A stretch of 64,000 bases of DNA from Psettodes erumei (taxonomy: Eukaryota; Chordata; Actinopteri; Pleuronectiformes; Psettodidae), in NCBI GenBank assembly GCA_016785225.1, contig JAFBJZ010000107.1, positions 1 through 64,000 of the forward strand. Direction: 5' to 3'. The notes under the pieces were generated by a model. The model was not told the origin of the DNA and did not search any database. It worked only from the letters and a program-made list of their open reading frames with translations. Position 1 is the stretch's first letter; each line of letters begins with the position of its first letter. The translations under genes were made by a program, and so were the position numbers. Positions 39,601 to 46,343 of the stretch are shown here, in pieces.

Positions 39601-42600
39601 TGGTCATTTTTTGTTATTCAATTCAAGTTATTTTTCTGCAGGTTGTCACGACATAGCAAATGATGTATGTTTAAAGTCTCAGTGCTATTGGTTTTTGTTA
39701 CTTACACGGCATACGCATCAGCCTTAATCCCATAAAAGATCAGTCTGGCAGTATTCTACAGTTTTTGTATTTGTCAGAAAACCTCTGTGCAGCCAAAGCT
39801 TGATAACAAATGTGTAGAAAATCTCTAGACAATGCCACTACTCCTTATTACCATGCAAGTGACCTGGGCTCCAGGACAAGGGACCTTCAGCTTGGGTCCA
39901 TTTTTCTTCTCCCCAGGACAGGCCATGCAATTGAAGGCCTGCTGCTGGTTACACTGGAAGAGATTATTCTGTCTTTCCTCGTCATCATCCTGTCTCTCTC
40001 CATCGCTGTCCATGGCCATTGTATCCAGACTCAGCCTGATGGCACAGCACAGCAACAAACACACAAGAGAAGGGGGTTAACCAGCTCAGAAATATATCTA
40101 CAAACCAAACAAAATGTTTGAGCGAGAGACTCTAAATACCTGTACTTATTTTTGTGCTCTTTTTCAGGTTTATTTCTCATAATGTATTTTGGTGCACTGT
40201 TCATGTCCAAACCTCAAAGTGGTCTTGACAGCTTTATTTTAGAAGTAGTGAGAGAAAAACCAACTATACCACCAGAAACTATTAAGTAGCACAGTGAGTT
40301 TTAAAGTGAGTCATGCTGGTCGATAGTAAAGTAAAAGTTACATTTCTTTTATGAAGTAGACTCATAGCAAGTATTTAAGATTAGGGGTTATTAAAAACCC
40401 AATAATGGCATTCCCATTATTTTTCCTCTTCATCCAAAAGTGTTTCCTTCATAATTTCTTCTTTAACAGCTATTCATCCATCTATCATCCATCAGTCATC
40501 CATCCATCTTACCTTCTCCCCAAGTTAATGGGGGACACAGGGACACCCCAACTGTGCCTTCGAGATGTTGACATGGATCTAACTAGGATTGGAAAGCTGT
40601 CCTCATCTGGCTCGCCATCAAAATCCATTGTGATTGGCTCCTTCACATCCTCTGATTCTGTTACTTCTTTTGCTGTTTCCATTGATCCCAATAGTCCATT
40701 CAGAGTTACTGCCAAACTAAACCCCACTGCAGGGTCTGAGGAGTCACCGTTGTCAATGATACAACCTGGTATTAACTTTGGACTCAGCTGTGTAACCACA
40801 ATGCTGGGTTCAGCCGCAGGCTGTATATTGCAAGGCGGTGATGGAGCATTGACCTGAGGGGAGAGTGCAGCCAGAGAAGTCTGTACAGGTAGGTTGACGG
40901 CGGGAGCGTCTGTGTTTAAAGACACCTGATGGCCAACATTTAGGGGTTTGCCCTCTGGGACTGTAGTTTCTGTGGAGGCAGTAGACTGCGAGGCCAGTAT
41001 CCCCTCCTCCAAGTCTTTGAAGTACTCAGAGCCTCTTAGAGAGGAGCTGAGGCCCGACAGGTCCTCCACACTGCTGCCCACATCTACACCAGGGCAGTCG
41101 TAGTCACTGACTTCTGAACATGCATCCTGCAAGTCAGCGAAGGGGCCAAGGAAGCAAAATGGAGTCATGGAAAGTATTTTAAAAAGGGGAGAGAGAGACA
41201 AAAAAGATAAGAAGAAGATAGACATGGAGAAAAACATCAAGATAAACAAGATATTCTGAATATCGGCCACAATTCAAAATCCAAGTAACAAGACTAGTCT
41301 GCAGCCATGCAGCTTGTGGTTCTGTGATGCTGTACTTGCACAGACATATTTTGAACCAAAACTCACTTGCACTATCACGGTTGACAGACAGGGAGCTTTA
41401 CCTGGTCGTCACTGGTATTACCAAAGAAGATATCCTCAGCGATAGAGTCAGGAGATAGTGAGGAGGTAGATCCTTTTCCACTGGGAGCAGGGGGCTGGAC
41501 ACTGAGTTGAGTACTCAGAGGCCCACAGGGCTGACTGCATGGCTTGCACTCTGATGCTGAAAGATAACGGATGTGATGTTTGTGAGTTACAAACATTTCC
41601 TAAAGACATAATAAACTCACTATAAGGAGTAAAGGAACTCAAAAAGGGAAGACGTGGCTGGTTTCAACAGCTGCACGACACCTGCATATTCAATTTAAGG
41701 GATTTTTCTGTATGATGGAGGAAAAAGCTCAGTAACAACCCCTGCTGCAGCCTTTCACAGAAAGCTCCTTTACATTTCCATTGCATAAACAGATTCCATG
41801 ATTCACATGATGCCACAAACCACCGTCACCACTGGCAACTGCTTAGTGGGCCAGCATTAGTCTCCATGTCAGTGGCGGAGAGACTACATTATTCCCTCAC
41901 TTTCAGTGGCCTGAGAAGCTGCTCGTCCTCAGTAAATAATGTAATATACAATAGAAAGTACATGCTGTGTGAAAGGGAACAGTACAGAGGCAAACTAAGT
42001 CACACATATTTGCGGTTGAAAAAGTATATAATTGAAACATGTACATGTAACACATGTATTACATTATGAAAATAAATCTGTCAGTGTCTCGTGGTGTGTG
42101 TAAAGTCTGTAAAGGCGTCTGAGCACGTCATGTTCACTGTTTCAGCCACACCATGCCTATCGGAGGAGGACAGAGCCACAGTCAGGACAGGTTACATAAT
42201 CCTTATTTCATAAGGGACGCTGTGAACTCGAGCCTTAGCTTAAGCCAGCCTGGCTCCATGGGGCCTGACTCACCTCTCTTTCAAAATACATTTGAACTAT
42301 GTTTGTTTTCCCCAGTGAAGGTTACATTTCCTTACCTGAAAGGCGCAAACAGGTATTCTGTAAAACAGACCCCTTTCACATTAAACGTAGTCATCTTACA
42401 CATTGTTAATATAAGAACATTAATAAGAGCATCTTTGAAGACTGAAAAACAATTATAATCCATCATGCCAACTGCATTACAATGAATTATGGGCATATTC
42501 TATATGCTCATGTTGCTGCAACTACCCTAACCACTGGACGTTATCCAACCTATCACCGTGAGTTACATGAAAAGCTCAAATGGTCATCGCTGACATCTAA

Positions 42601-45324
42601 AGGCATCAGCAGAACTGCGTTTTCAACTCCGAGGCCTTGCTCGCTGCAGCAAGTTGCCAAGATATTTAACATACTTAGCTGGGCTCAAAGCTTACATCTG
42701 TTACATGTGACACATCACAGATACATTTTCTTTAAAAACTCCTTGCACTGATTCCACACAAGTGACCAAAACTGTTGTTTTGTGTGACTCACTGTTTTTG
42801 ATCCAATTTGATCTTTTTGTATACATGTATTGTGTTGTATATATTTACTATAGCCATTGAGTAAGTTTGGAATAAAAAAAACCACCACCACCAACAACAA
42901 CAACAAAAAAATGGAATAAGTCAAGCTTGATCCAGGCACTGAGAGACTCATCTGTTGAGCTTGCTGACAAGTTACTGGCAAGTGACGACTTTTTCAGGAA
43001 GGAATTTCATGTGGTGTCGTACAGAGAGGCCACATTTCAGAGTCCTGTACCATGTCCTGCTATAAACCAGTAGCATCCATTCCCGTTTTCAGAAAGACAA
43101 CCAGAGATGCTCTCAAATAAACACACAGACAGACACGCAGTAGATCTATTTTTTATATTACTAAATCACTGGCTGAGGCTATGGAGATGGCAGCGTCCCC
43201 ACTGGAGGGAGAATTTGTTTGTGTCCAAATCCCACTTGTGTTAAGTGTAAACTTAAGACACTGCTGCAGCGTCTGCACTGATGCTGTCATGTAGAGCCAC
43301 TGTAGCCTTTTATGGTTGGCCTCTCCTATCTGCTAATACATCACAGCAACATGAAATATCAGTGAGTCTGTGAGTGTGTGTGTGTGCCTGCTCAGGTGTG
43401 TGTGTCTGCCTAACTATTTTGTCACTGTCATAATCAGCTGGTTTCCCAGCGGTTTGGCTCCACTGAACAAAGGGAGGTCTGCTGCTAAAGCTAATGAATA
43501 CACTCAATTAAATAAATGACTTAACTACCTTGCTTCAAACTCTTTCAATTAATTTATCAGTATTGTACTTTATATTGAAACTCTTTTGTCACTACATTGT
43601 AATTCCGCTGCTGACAGACATTTCGTGTCTCAAGATCATAGAAGAGGGGTGTCTCTTCTAAGGTAAGGTAAAGTAAAAGCATGTCAGTGTGGATTGCTCT
43701 TTGAAAAGTTTTTCGTTTTAAGTAAATGCTCAAGTTATGCAGGATTTTCTCATTTTCTGCCTCTAAATTATTAAAGAGGGATTATAATCTTGTTAAAACT
43801 GAAGAATGTTTAACAAATTAAACACAACTTTAAATCTACATAAATAGTTCTATATAATATGTACTTTTTATATAGAATGGTGTATGAGAAATGTATTTAA
43901 ATAATGTATACAAATGACAAGCCTGTGCATGACAGCATGTAGCACTTTCAGTGCATAGGGTTTTGAGGGGTCATGTGAAAAAGAGGATATGTTGAGAAAA
44001 TGTGACAAGTAAATGAGGGCATCTGTTTGCCACACAGTTTACTATACATACACTAAGTACATTTGCAAAGGTACATGACAATCATAAGGGGAAGTTGGGT
44101 GTCGTATGACACGGTCAGTTGATTTTTCATAATACACATCATGAGTTATAACAAACCACAAAGATTTAGACACACTTACCTACGGCTCTGTTTTCAGTGA
44201 GACACTAGTACAATAAACACATTGCTCAGTGTAGTTGAGATCATACCGATGTGACACACATATACCGTACATACACAACACTGAGGCTAAATGCTACCGT
44301 CTACAGAAACCAAACGACTAAAAAAAACACAAATGTAACACATCTAAAATAAACACATTGTTCAGTGCTTCACTGCTTTGCCTCTGTGACAAAGTGTTTG
44401 GATTGAGGTCACGATGACCATTCAGTATCTGGACTGGCGTGCAGTTGTGAGTTTAGGTGTGCATGTATCTGCGTGTGCATGTGTGTGTAGGACAGATGTG
44501 TGTAGGTGAAAACAGAACACAGAGGCTGTTAGATGTGTGGTTGAAACACAGATCAAAACAACTGTCATCTCACAGATTCCTCTTTGATCAGAAATTACTT
44601 CTGTTTCACAAAGCCGAGCTGCAAAGGCACTGCATGACTGAAGCAAAATGGAAAGCATCCTACACAGCCTCTTCATGCCTACAATGTATACTCCTCTGAA
44701 GACAGCAGCATGGAAACAGTAAGCATGATATAATTCTCAGTTGTAGTTCTGTTATAGACAGTGTGCTATTAAAGAAAAATGAACAGAAAAATGTGAGTTG
44801 TTACATCTATGGCTTTTTTCTCACTGAACTTGTGTTTTCCTATTAGATATCTTAGAAAACTAAAAACACACCAGTGCTACACCAAGCCTCATTACAAAAA
44901 CTCTAAAAATACTACAGTGGCAGCACTATAGACACTAAAGTATACCTTTCTAATACGTACTCAGAAGGGTGACACATTGGCAGATTGGCACATTCTCTTG
45001 TTACAAATGATTCACGAAACCTTTGCACTAAACTGTCGCCTGAAATCTGCAATCATCATTTACCACAAAACCCCAAACATGTCATAATGGTAAACAACAA
45101 TTTCATGCAGAGAACTAAATGAGAGAAATGATGGAAAAGAGCCACAAGCCACCAAAAACATGCCTGCAACATCCTAAGGTCACGTCAACACCCTCCTATA
45201 CTCTCTGTCCAGTTTTAACCTAAATGTAAAACCACACAATCCTCGTACCTCTCTTGAAGGACCATCTCTTCATCCAGAGTTTGGAGAAGGAGGGCCAGGA
45301 GTTGTTAAGAGGAGAGTCCGCCAT
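11213..45324 (-). CDS. arhgef18: Rho/Rac guanine nucleotide exchange factor 18 (p114RhoGEF), long form, 32 coding exons
   Basis: Catalyses GDP release from Rho GTPases (RhoA, Rac1 in mammals) and acts at cell junctions and the actomyosin cortex. Joined exons give about 1,650 aa: N-terminal region 1-445 containing RSMSTSRRHSW, complete C1 zinc finger about 480-525, DH about 692-890 ([34 protein letters not shown]), PH about 905-1037, coiled coil about 1247-1385, C-terminus ending KEDVIFF, which matches my memory of human ARHGEF18. Start: ATG at 45324 opens MADSPLNNSWPSFSKLW; the frame is also open upstream without an ATG. All phases agree except at the exon 21599-21738, which is one base short. 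Human long isoform is nearer 1,360 aa as I recall it. An internal promoter near 27.2 kb probably makes a shorter form. Most similar alternatives: ARHGEF2, AKAP13, ARHGEF28, excluded by the TWYEFLS, VLQELKLYHG and C-terminal matches. The a/b paralogue is not assigned. Confidence 0.95.
11970..12032. repeat. Minisatellite (gtgcgtctgt)n
   Basis: Four to five copies of gtgcgtctgtgt lie in the intron just after the arhgef18 exon ending at 12061. It is simple-sequence DNA, likely polymorphic. Confidence 0.85.
12061..12186 (-). CDS. arhgef18: arhgef18 exon, segment SVDMKQMLPLKLSARDENAL
   Basis: Acceptor cctcctcctcttag, phase 1 in and 1 out, 126 nt. It includes AKRSISPHQQP, the counterpart of the RRSLSP stretch of the human protein. 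The donor GCAG|GTTCCT is weak, and a GTGCGTCTGT minisatellite begins about 30 bases into the intron. Confidence 0.85.
12701..13052 (-). CDS. arhgef18: arhgef18 exon, post-coiled-coil linker
   Basis: Acceptor cctcctcctcccccag, donor GCAG|GTAAGG, phase 0 in and 1 out, 352 nt. It contains YTERPEVVVRRE, then VPLHLFSTTNQQ and VQQQIPTKLAA, matching the human segments YAERPEVARRD, VPIQLLSATNQ and VQQQIPTKLAA in the same order. Confidence 0.93.
14640..14667. repeat. (GT)n microsatellite
   Basis: About fourteen uninterrupted GT units in the 6.4-kb arhgef18 intron. Confidence 0.95.
14808..14907 (-). other. Candidate cryptic or alternative exon, 100 nt
   Basis: It has a strong acceptor (cctttgtgctctgcag) and donor (ATGA|GTGAGT). 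Two frames are open throughout: phase 0 reads through LAVYAAFEPITLFWGTMGH, phase 1 reads through CGFRADHLVLGNNGTSV. It matches no family I know. It could belong to an alternative 3' end, a non-coding RNA, or be chance. Confidence 0.3.
15068..15229 (-). other. Candidate cryptic or alternative exon, 162 nt
   Basis: Acceptor gtttgtttgctaatctcag and donor GAAG|GTACGT are both close to consensus. One frame (phase 1 in, 1 out) is open throughout and reads through ESVLMLLLHRPSNPGEIQQL. It is phase-compatible with 14808-14907 downstream. No family resemblance. Confidence 0.3.
15911..15950 (-). other. Candidate cryptic or alternative exon, 40 nt
   Basis: Acceptor ctgctctttcttaag and donor AAAG|GTGAGT; phase 0 in and 1 out, reading ELFLLPVRAENRK. 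The phases would let it join the arhgef18 exon that ends at 19461 to the segment at 15068-15229. Confidence 0.25.
19461..19610 (-). CDS. arhgef18: arhgef18 exon, second half of the coiled coil
   Basis: Acceptor gttgttttggtgcag, donor GAG|GTAGGG, 50 codons, phase 0 on both sides. The charged heptad sequence REELDRQRETYQQDLERLRE aligns with the human ELERQRQAYQHDLERLRE. It ends in a basic KKIKRK patch. Confidence 0.94.
19699..19980 (-). CDS. arhgef18: arhgef18 exon, first half of the coiled coil
   Basis: 94 codons in phase 0. It opens AIISQQDSHIELQ, continues GNVLLEQEKQRTLALQREEL and ends DECRRLE. It matches the human AVIAHQDSYVETQ and GNLLLEQERQR segment and is almost wholly helical and charged. 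The antisense strand is also open because of the GC-rich codons, but that is a shadow. Confidence 0.94.
20191..20238 (-). CDS. arhgef18: arhgef18 48-nt exon, FFDRVLMLSQRLYSLQ
   Basis: Acceptor gtctatctctctgatccag and donor CAG|GTAATG, 16 codons in phase 0. It corresponds to the human segment LVQRIQTLSQLLLNLQ that leads into the coiled coil. Confidence 0.88.
20430..20498 (-). CDS. arhgef18: arhgef18 exon, VDESSCSPARWNRIWSNSFP
   Basis: 23 codons, phase 0 in and out, acceptor ttattgctcag, donor GAG|GTAAAC. The only open frame fits both neighbours. The segment has two Trp residues; I see no domain. Confidence 0.85.
21121..21236 (-). CDS. arhgef18: arhgef18 exon, GSVKRNSSGESRNRDRSQRA segment
   Basis: Acceptor gcctgtgtctgcgccag, donor ACG|GTAGGG, phase 1 in and 0 out. 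Serine/arginine-rich; its first codon, completed from the previous exon, gives NGS, like the human KNGSFKKK. Confidence 0.9.
21599..21738 (-). CDS. arhgef18: arhgef18 exon carrying a one-base frame break
   Basis: Acceptor gctgtctctgtcgcctcag, donor CTCA|GTAAGA, 140 nt. Entry phase 1 gives VENLQNLLQSGV, aligned with human IEGIQSLICRQL. The 3' part matches the family only in another frame: RLEEGGGSGLLPRRADTFGG against human EDGGSSTGPPRRAETF. The next exon also needs that second frame. Length should be a multiple of three and is one short. The slip lies in about 21690-21712, possibly at the GGG run at 21700-21702. Read as it stands, the protein would stop within a few codons of the next exon. 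Confidence 0.85.
21905..22090 (-). CDS. arhgef18: arhgef18 exon after the PH domain
   Basis: Acceptor cacgtttcactgtag, donor GAGG|GTAGGA, phase 1 in and 1 out. It reads DRLSQKDAIIVQALTEKLQL and later LQQGEALLKGAITE, aligned with human [20 protein letters not shown] and LQGELILKSAMSE. Confidence 0.93.
22441..22514 (-). CDS. arhgef18: arhgef18 exon, HTEERLFSEEEEARASRFKE
   Basis: 74 nt, acceptor gttccctccccctcttag, donor CAAG|GTGAGC, phase 2 in and 1 out. Acidic linker right after the PH domain, equivalent to the human PEEERKVVEARATRLRDFQ region. Confidence 0.9.
22769..22947 (-). CDS. arhgef18: arhgef18 exon, C-terminal half of the PH domain
   Basis: Acceptor gctgcgatccactcag, donor AG|GTATAT, phase 0 in and 2 out. 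It reads SVISLQKLIVREVAHEEKAM and ends with the PH C-terminal helix NTWMTQIRQAVE, which carries the near-invariant Trp of PH domains. Confidence 0.95.
23114..23190 (-). CDS. arhgef18: arhgef18 exon, PH domain strands (LLLLQEKDQRYVFATV)
   Basis: 77 nt, acceptor ctgtctctttgcag, donor GTG|GTGAGT, phase 1 in and 0 out. Very close to the human segment DVLLLLQEKDQKYVFASV. Confidence 0.94.
23358..23612 (-). CDS. arhgef18: arhgef18 exon, DH C-terminus to PH start
   Basis: 255 nt, acceptor cttttctgtctccag, donor AAAG|GTAAGA, phase 1 on both sides. It holds the last DH helix (EDLTRALGMIKDTITQVDT) and the first PH strands, including the WKAASGRLK motif (human WKTTSGRLK). Confidence 0.95.
23731..23848 (-). 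CDS. arhgef18: arhgef18 exon, DH conserved region 3
   Basis: Acceptor ctttttccatcgcag, donor GAAG|GTGCAG, phase 0 in and 1 out. It contains [20 protein letters not shown], the most conserved block of Dbl domains and part of the GTPase contact surface. Confidence 0.96.
23971..24096 (-). CDS. arhgef18: arhgef18 exon, DH middle
   Basis: 42 codons, phase 0 on both sides, acceptor cttttaatctccag, donor CGG|GTAAGA. It reads GEIGERMKDSYGDFCSHHTE followed by AVSYYKEQLQNNKKFQ, matching the human HNEAVSHYKLLLQQNKKFQ. Confidence 0.94.
24285..24535 (-). CDS. arhgef18: arhgef18 exon, DH conserved region 1
   Basis: Acceptor gttgtcattgcgcag, donor CAG|GTAGGC, phase 1 in and 0 out. It opens [20 protein letters not shown], the first DH helix, and later has LHTHFLSCLKERR. 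Glu at the first position is the catalytically important residue of DH conserved region 1. Confidence 0.96.
24755..24895 (-). CDS. arhgef18: arhgef18 exon, lead-in to DH
   Basis: Acceptor ctcctctcttcag, donor TATG|GTAAGT, phase 1 in and 1 out. It has DLEAESWSLAVDHQYAK and KRQDVIY, nearly identical to human EFEAESWSLAVDAAYAK and KRQDVLY. Confidence 0.95.
25657..25763 (-). CDS. arhgef18: arhgef18 exon, GEMDETDSLRFKR segment
   Basis: Acceptor tggttgtcatccctcag, donor GAAG|GTGAGC, phase 2 in and 1 out. GEMDETDSLRFKR followed by APSTAESIIVE aligns with human GEMDEADSAFLKFKQ and SPNTESIFVE. Confidence 0.93.
26464..26671 (-). CDS. arhgef18: arhgef18 exon shared by long and short forms
   Basis: Acceptor cgtctttcctccccag, donor AGG|GTGAGT, phase 1 in and 2 out. 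It reads LKDRDRERNQ and later PGMTLSQWGP, comparable to human SLKEHPRG and VGMTVSQKGG. Ser/Ala/Pro-rich and probably unstructured. In the proposed short form this segment is read through from the alternative first exon in the same frame. Confidence 0.9.
26464..27047 (-). CDS. arhgef18: arhgef18 alternative first coding exon (short isoform)
   Basis: The frame of the exon at 26464-26671 stays open upstream through its own acceptor to an ATG at 27047 in a strong context (G at -3 and +4). It is the first ATG after the predicted start site near 27212. The new N-terminus opens MELAIPEGASQPTRASKAHS and is followed by FFRSLPRSWLKKHCG and a Ser/Arg/Pro-rich stretch. Joined to the common exons it gives about 1,229 aa with DH-PH, coiled coil and tail but no C1 finger, resembling the roughly 1,015-aa human p114 form. 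The N-terminal residues have no clear match that I know, so coding use is inferred. Confidence 0.55.
27236..27245 (-). promoter_or_regulatory. TATA box of the internal arhgef18 promoter
   Basis: TATAAAAGGG on the minus strand, a full-consensus TATA box. It would place transcription start near 27212, about 165 bases before the ATG at 27047 with no ATG in between. A CCAAT box lies 83 bases upstream. Confidence 0.6.
27328..27332 (-). promoter_or_regulatory. CCAAT box upstream of the internal TATA box
   Basis: CCAAT on the minus strand (within tggCCAATcagtag), about 115 bases before the inferred start. The spacing to the TATA box is typical of CCAAT/TATA promoters bound by NF-Y. Confidence 0.5.
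27760..27795. repeat. (CA)n microsatellite
   Basis: About seventeen CA units, preceded by a C run, in the arhgef18 intron just upstream of the internal promoter. Confidence 0.95.
28060..28302 (+). mobile_element. Truncated LINE-type 3' end
   Basis: The phrases tttgcttgttcatattgtat, ggagcacctgtaagaaagc and gggattaataaagtatttc, then a ttctgattcaa tail, match from memory the 3' end of common fish non-LTR retrotransposons whose tail repeats ttctga. It is 5'-truncated with no reverse transcriptase sequence. Confidence 0.5.
28439..28484 (-). CDS. arhgef18: arhgef18 46-nt exon after the C1 finger
   Basis: Acceptor gtcttttcccacacag, donor CTTG|GTAAGG. It reads RDSLLKTASSGSPHL and has phase 0 in and 1 out. 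This is the phase change needed between the exons at 29184-29251 and 26464-26671, which otherwise cannot be joined without a stop. Found by phase and splice sites alone. Confidence 0.8.
29184..29251 (-). CDS. arhgef18: arhgef18 exon, second half of the C1 zinc finger
   Basis: Acceptor tcctgctgtctttcag, donor AAG|GTAAAC, 68 nt, phase 1 in and 0 out. It reads NCAVNVHKSCRSLLGDCTSG and supplies the Cys, His, Cys, Cys ligands that complete the finger begun 7.5 kb away. Confidence 0.9.
33802..34440 (-). promoter_or_regulatory. Candidate internal promoter or first-exon zone
   Basis: A CpG-richer stretch with gctagc-type words holds two minus-strand donors near consensus: GGAACG|GTAAGC ending at 34349 and CAACAG|GTGATT ending at 33802. 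Neither has a good acceptor within a normal exon's distance upstream, which is what a first exon looks like. No TATA box was found. Speculative. Confidence 0.25.
36653..36684. repeat. (GT)n microsatellite
   Basis: About sixteen GT units in the intron, about 30 bases past the donor of the first C1 exon at 36713. Confidence 0.95.
36713..36902 (-). CDS. arhgef18: arhgef18 exon, first half of the C1 zinc finger
   Basis: Acceptor tcttgctcctcctgcag, donor ATGA|GTGAGT, 190 nt, phase 0 in and 1 out. A Lys/Glu-rich helix (EKEQQKEKGKEKEREAKEK) leads into a run of six serines, then NGHCLVPGAFSSCATCSLC and KKHGLQC. The spacing H-x12-C-x2-C-x11-C continues on the exon at 29184-29251. The helix-plus-NGH arrangement is that of ARHGEF2 and AKAP13. 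Confidence 0.94.
36811..36828 (-). repeat. Coding AGC trinucleotide run (polyserine)
   Basis: Six AGC codons on the minus strand encode the Ser run just before the C1 finger. Trinucleotide runs of this kind often vary in length. Confidence 0.85.
37225..37398 (+). mobile_element. Probable truncated LINE-type 3' end
   Basis: AT-rich sequence with ttttattatgttacatattt, then aacaaataaataaactctg and a gaatcttgaatctgaatc tail, similar in organisation to the element at 28060-28302. Diverged and assigned from memory only. Confidence 0.35.
37475..37583 (-). CDS. arhgef18: arhgef18 exon, basic KRTLSSLRNRMTGS segment
   Basis: Acceptor tgccaattctactag, donor AAG|GTAAAC, 109 nt, phase 2 in and 0 out. 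It reads NDGEEDRTEKIEKGTKVKRT then LSSLRNRMTGS, matching human KSTSVKRRLSCLRSRVT. Confidence 0.92.
37980..38048 (-). CDS. arhgef18: arhgef18 exon, KDSVTWYEFLSN segment
   Basis: Acceptor cattgcctgtcacag, donor CGA|GTAAGT, phase 2 on both sides. In the spliced frame it reads AKQRNNRSNTKDSVTWYEFL, aligned with human ARQRACMSA and LTWFEFLSE. A longer open frame in another phase is a shadow. Confidence 0.92.
38521..38565 (-). CDS. arhgef18: arhgef18 45-nt exon, LMVQKVLQELKLYH
   Basis: Acceptor tgtgttgtttatcttag, donor GG|GTAAGT, phase 2 on both sides. Aligns with human VLIVQQVLQELRQYHG. Confidence 0.92.
39166..39217 (-). CDS. arhgef18: arhgef18 52-nt exon, ELDPDENLHSTEGQSH
   Basis: Acceptor cctctcgtgcaccag, donor CACAT|GTAAGC, phase 1 in and 2 out. 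Its phases fit both neighbours. Acidic, no domain. Confidence 0.82.
39333..39363 (-). CDS. arhgef18: arhgef18 31-nt microexon, TSKQAARAAG
   Basis: Acceptor tttcttgtgttgtgcag, donor GGGAG|GTGAGG. Phase 0 in and 1 out, exactly the change needed between the exons at 39852-40035 and 39166-39217. Too short for ORF detection and placed by splice sites and phase. Confidence 0.75.
39852..40035 (-). CDS. arhgef18: arhgef18 exon, LSLDTMAMDSDGERQDDDEE
   Basis: Acceptor gttgctgtgctgtgccatcag, phase 2 in and 0 out. The 3' end is uncertain: donor ATG|GTAATA gives 39852, while CAG|GTCACT 12 bases earlier gives 39864; both keep phase. It includes a cysteine-containing stretch CNQQQAFNCMACPG, not a recognised finger. 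Confidence 0.82.
40513..41126 (-). CDS. arhgef18: arhgef18 large N-terminal exon with RSMSTSRRHSW motif
   Basis: Acceptor ccccttcgctgacttgcag, donor GAAG|GTAAGA, 614 nt, phase 0 in and 2 out. Mostly Ser/Thr/Pro-rich and probably disordered. It contains GSEYFKDLEEG, like human GSEYLQDLG, and near the end RSMSTSRRHSW, a motif shared in the ARHGEF2/18/28 and AKAP13 group. Confidence 0.93.
41402..41556 (-). CDS. arhgef18: arhgef18 second coding exon, SECKPCSQPCGPLSTQ
   Basis: Acceptor ccgttatctttcag, donor CAG|GTAAAG, phase 1 in and 0 out, 155 nt. The first codon is completed by the G left from the exon ending at 45249, giving KR-ASECKPC. It ends IAEDIFFGNTSDDQ. Confidence 0.88.
41557..45248 (-). 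other. arhgef18 first intron, 3.7 kb
   Basis: No further coding exon is needed by phase and none is supported. At 42335 the minus strand reads ttgcgcctttcag|gtaagg, a 3' splice site directly abutting a 5' splice site, and GAGAG|GTGAGT follows at 42274; all three frames between them contain stops. There is a CA/GT-rich patch near 43370-43410. Confidence 0.6.
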
Positions 45325-45378
45325 AGGAGCAGTGAGTGGGGAGGCCAGCTGGAACTTGAGCACGCTCACACTGGAGCT
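45249..45378 (-). CDS. arhgef18: arhgef18 first coding exon, start codon at 45324
   Basis: Donor AGAGAG|GTACGA, exit phase 1, matching the next exon. ATG at 45324 opens MADSPLNNSWPSFSKLW and the exon ends MKRWSFKR, a basic and tryptophan-rich stretch. The frame is open upstream to a possible acceptor (gcttgctgggtgccag) at 45378, without an earlier ATG, so 45325-45378 is taken as 5' leader. An exon ending at 46344 could be spliced to it. Confidence 0.75.
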
Positions 45379-45453
45379 CTGGCACCCAGCAAGCAGGAGG
45401 TTGGGGGGGTTGGGGTGGAGGGAGGAGAGTTGTGAGAGAGAGAGCTAGGAAGA

Positions 45454-45457
<4 letters not shown>

Positions 45458-45492
<35 letters not shown>
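45458..45492. repeat. (GA)n microsatellite
   Basis: About seventeen GA units upstream of the first arhgef18 coding exon. Confidence 0.95.
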
Positions 45493-45494
<2 letters not shown>

Positions 45495-46177
45495 TAAGGC
45501 TGTGATTAGGAAGCTGCTGGTTGGGGATTACCTCTCCAAAGACTTCAGTGGAGAGAAAAAAAGAAAGAGCAGGAAAGGTAAAAAGGAAAAAAAAGGTGAC
45601 AGTGGGAGGAGAGAAATGAAAAGAAGGAGGCACTTAAGATGAAGTCGTTTGCTTGTTGAAATTTTTTTTTAATTCTTAAAGAGAAACTATGAATTTCTTC
45701 AAGGCTTATTTGCTGGTTCAAGTCAGTTGTTTTACTTCGAAACCATCATCAGGAGCAGGTAACAATAACTCAAGTGGAAGGAGTGGAAGGAGGGAGTAAC
45801 TCCAAATTAGCCAAAGTTCTATAAGAAAAATGTTTTTAATGTCTACTTTAAATTGTTTTAGGGAAACAAGGCAGAGAGAAAAAGAGAAGGAAGTATACGC
45901 AATGAAAGTTTAGGGCAATGATACATGCTGGGTGTTTTTTTTTTTCAATCCTGAGTCATGGGCAGATGAACTACTACATCTTCTGTTAACACACTGAAAG
46001 GATTTTACAAAAGTAAAATGCCAAAAGAAACTTGTGCATGTGCAGAAGATAACTGTTCAAGAGGCTGACACAGCTGTTGCAACCACTGTGCTTCATAATT
46101 TGCACAAGGGTAATCAAAGATGAGTGTCAAGTTCAGCTCACTGCACATTAAGTGGAAAAGTCTGCTGAGGTTCCCAT

Positions 46178-46209
46178 GGGGGGGGGGGGGGGTGGGGGTG
46201 GGGGGGTGG
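46178..46209 (+). other. G-rich tract with quadruplex potential
   Basis: G15 followed by T-G5-T-G7-T-GG on the plus strand. Four or more G tracts separated by single bases meet the usual G-quadruplex pattern. It lies between the candidate arhgef18 leader exon and its first coding exon. Confidence 0.7.
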
Positions 46210-46343
46210 AAATGTATCAGAAAAGTACCCCACATTTCAAGACAATGCAAAAACAACTGCAATGAAACTGCCGAGGAGAGAACTGCTTGAAACTCATAGA
46301 AGCACCAAATAAGACTCAGAACAGCAACAGAAAGTCTACTCAC

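Noticed and set aside
46005..46343. Open frame continuing beyond the candidate leader exon
   Set aside because: It lies past a consensus donor, starts only at a non-ATG codon, and runs through the poly-G tract.
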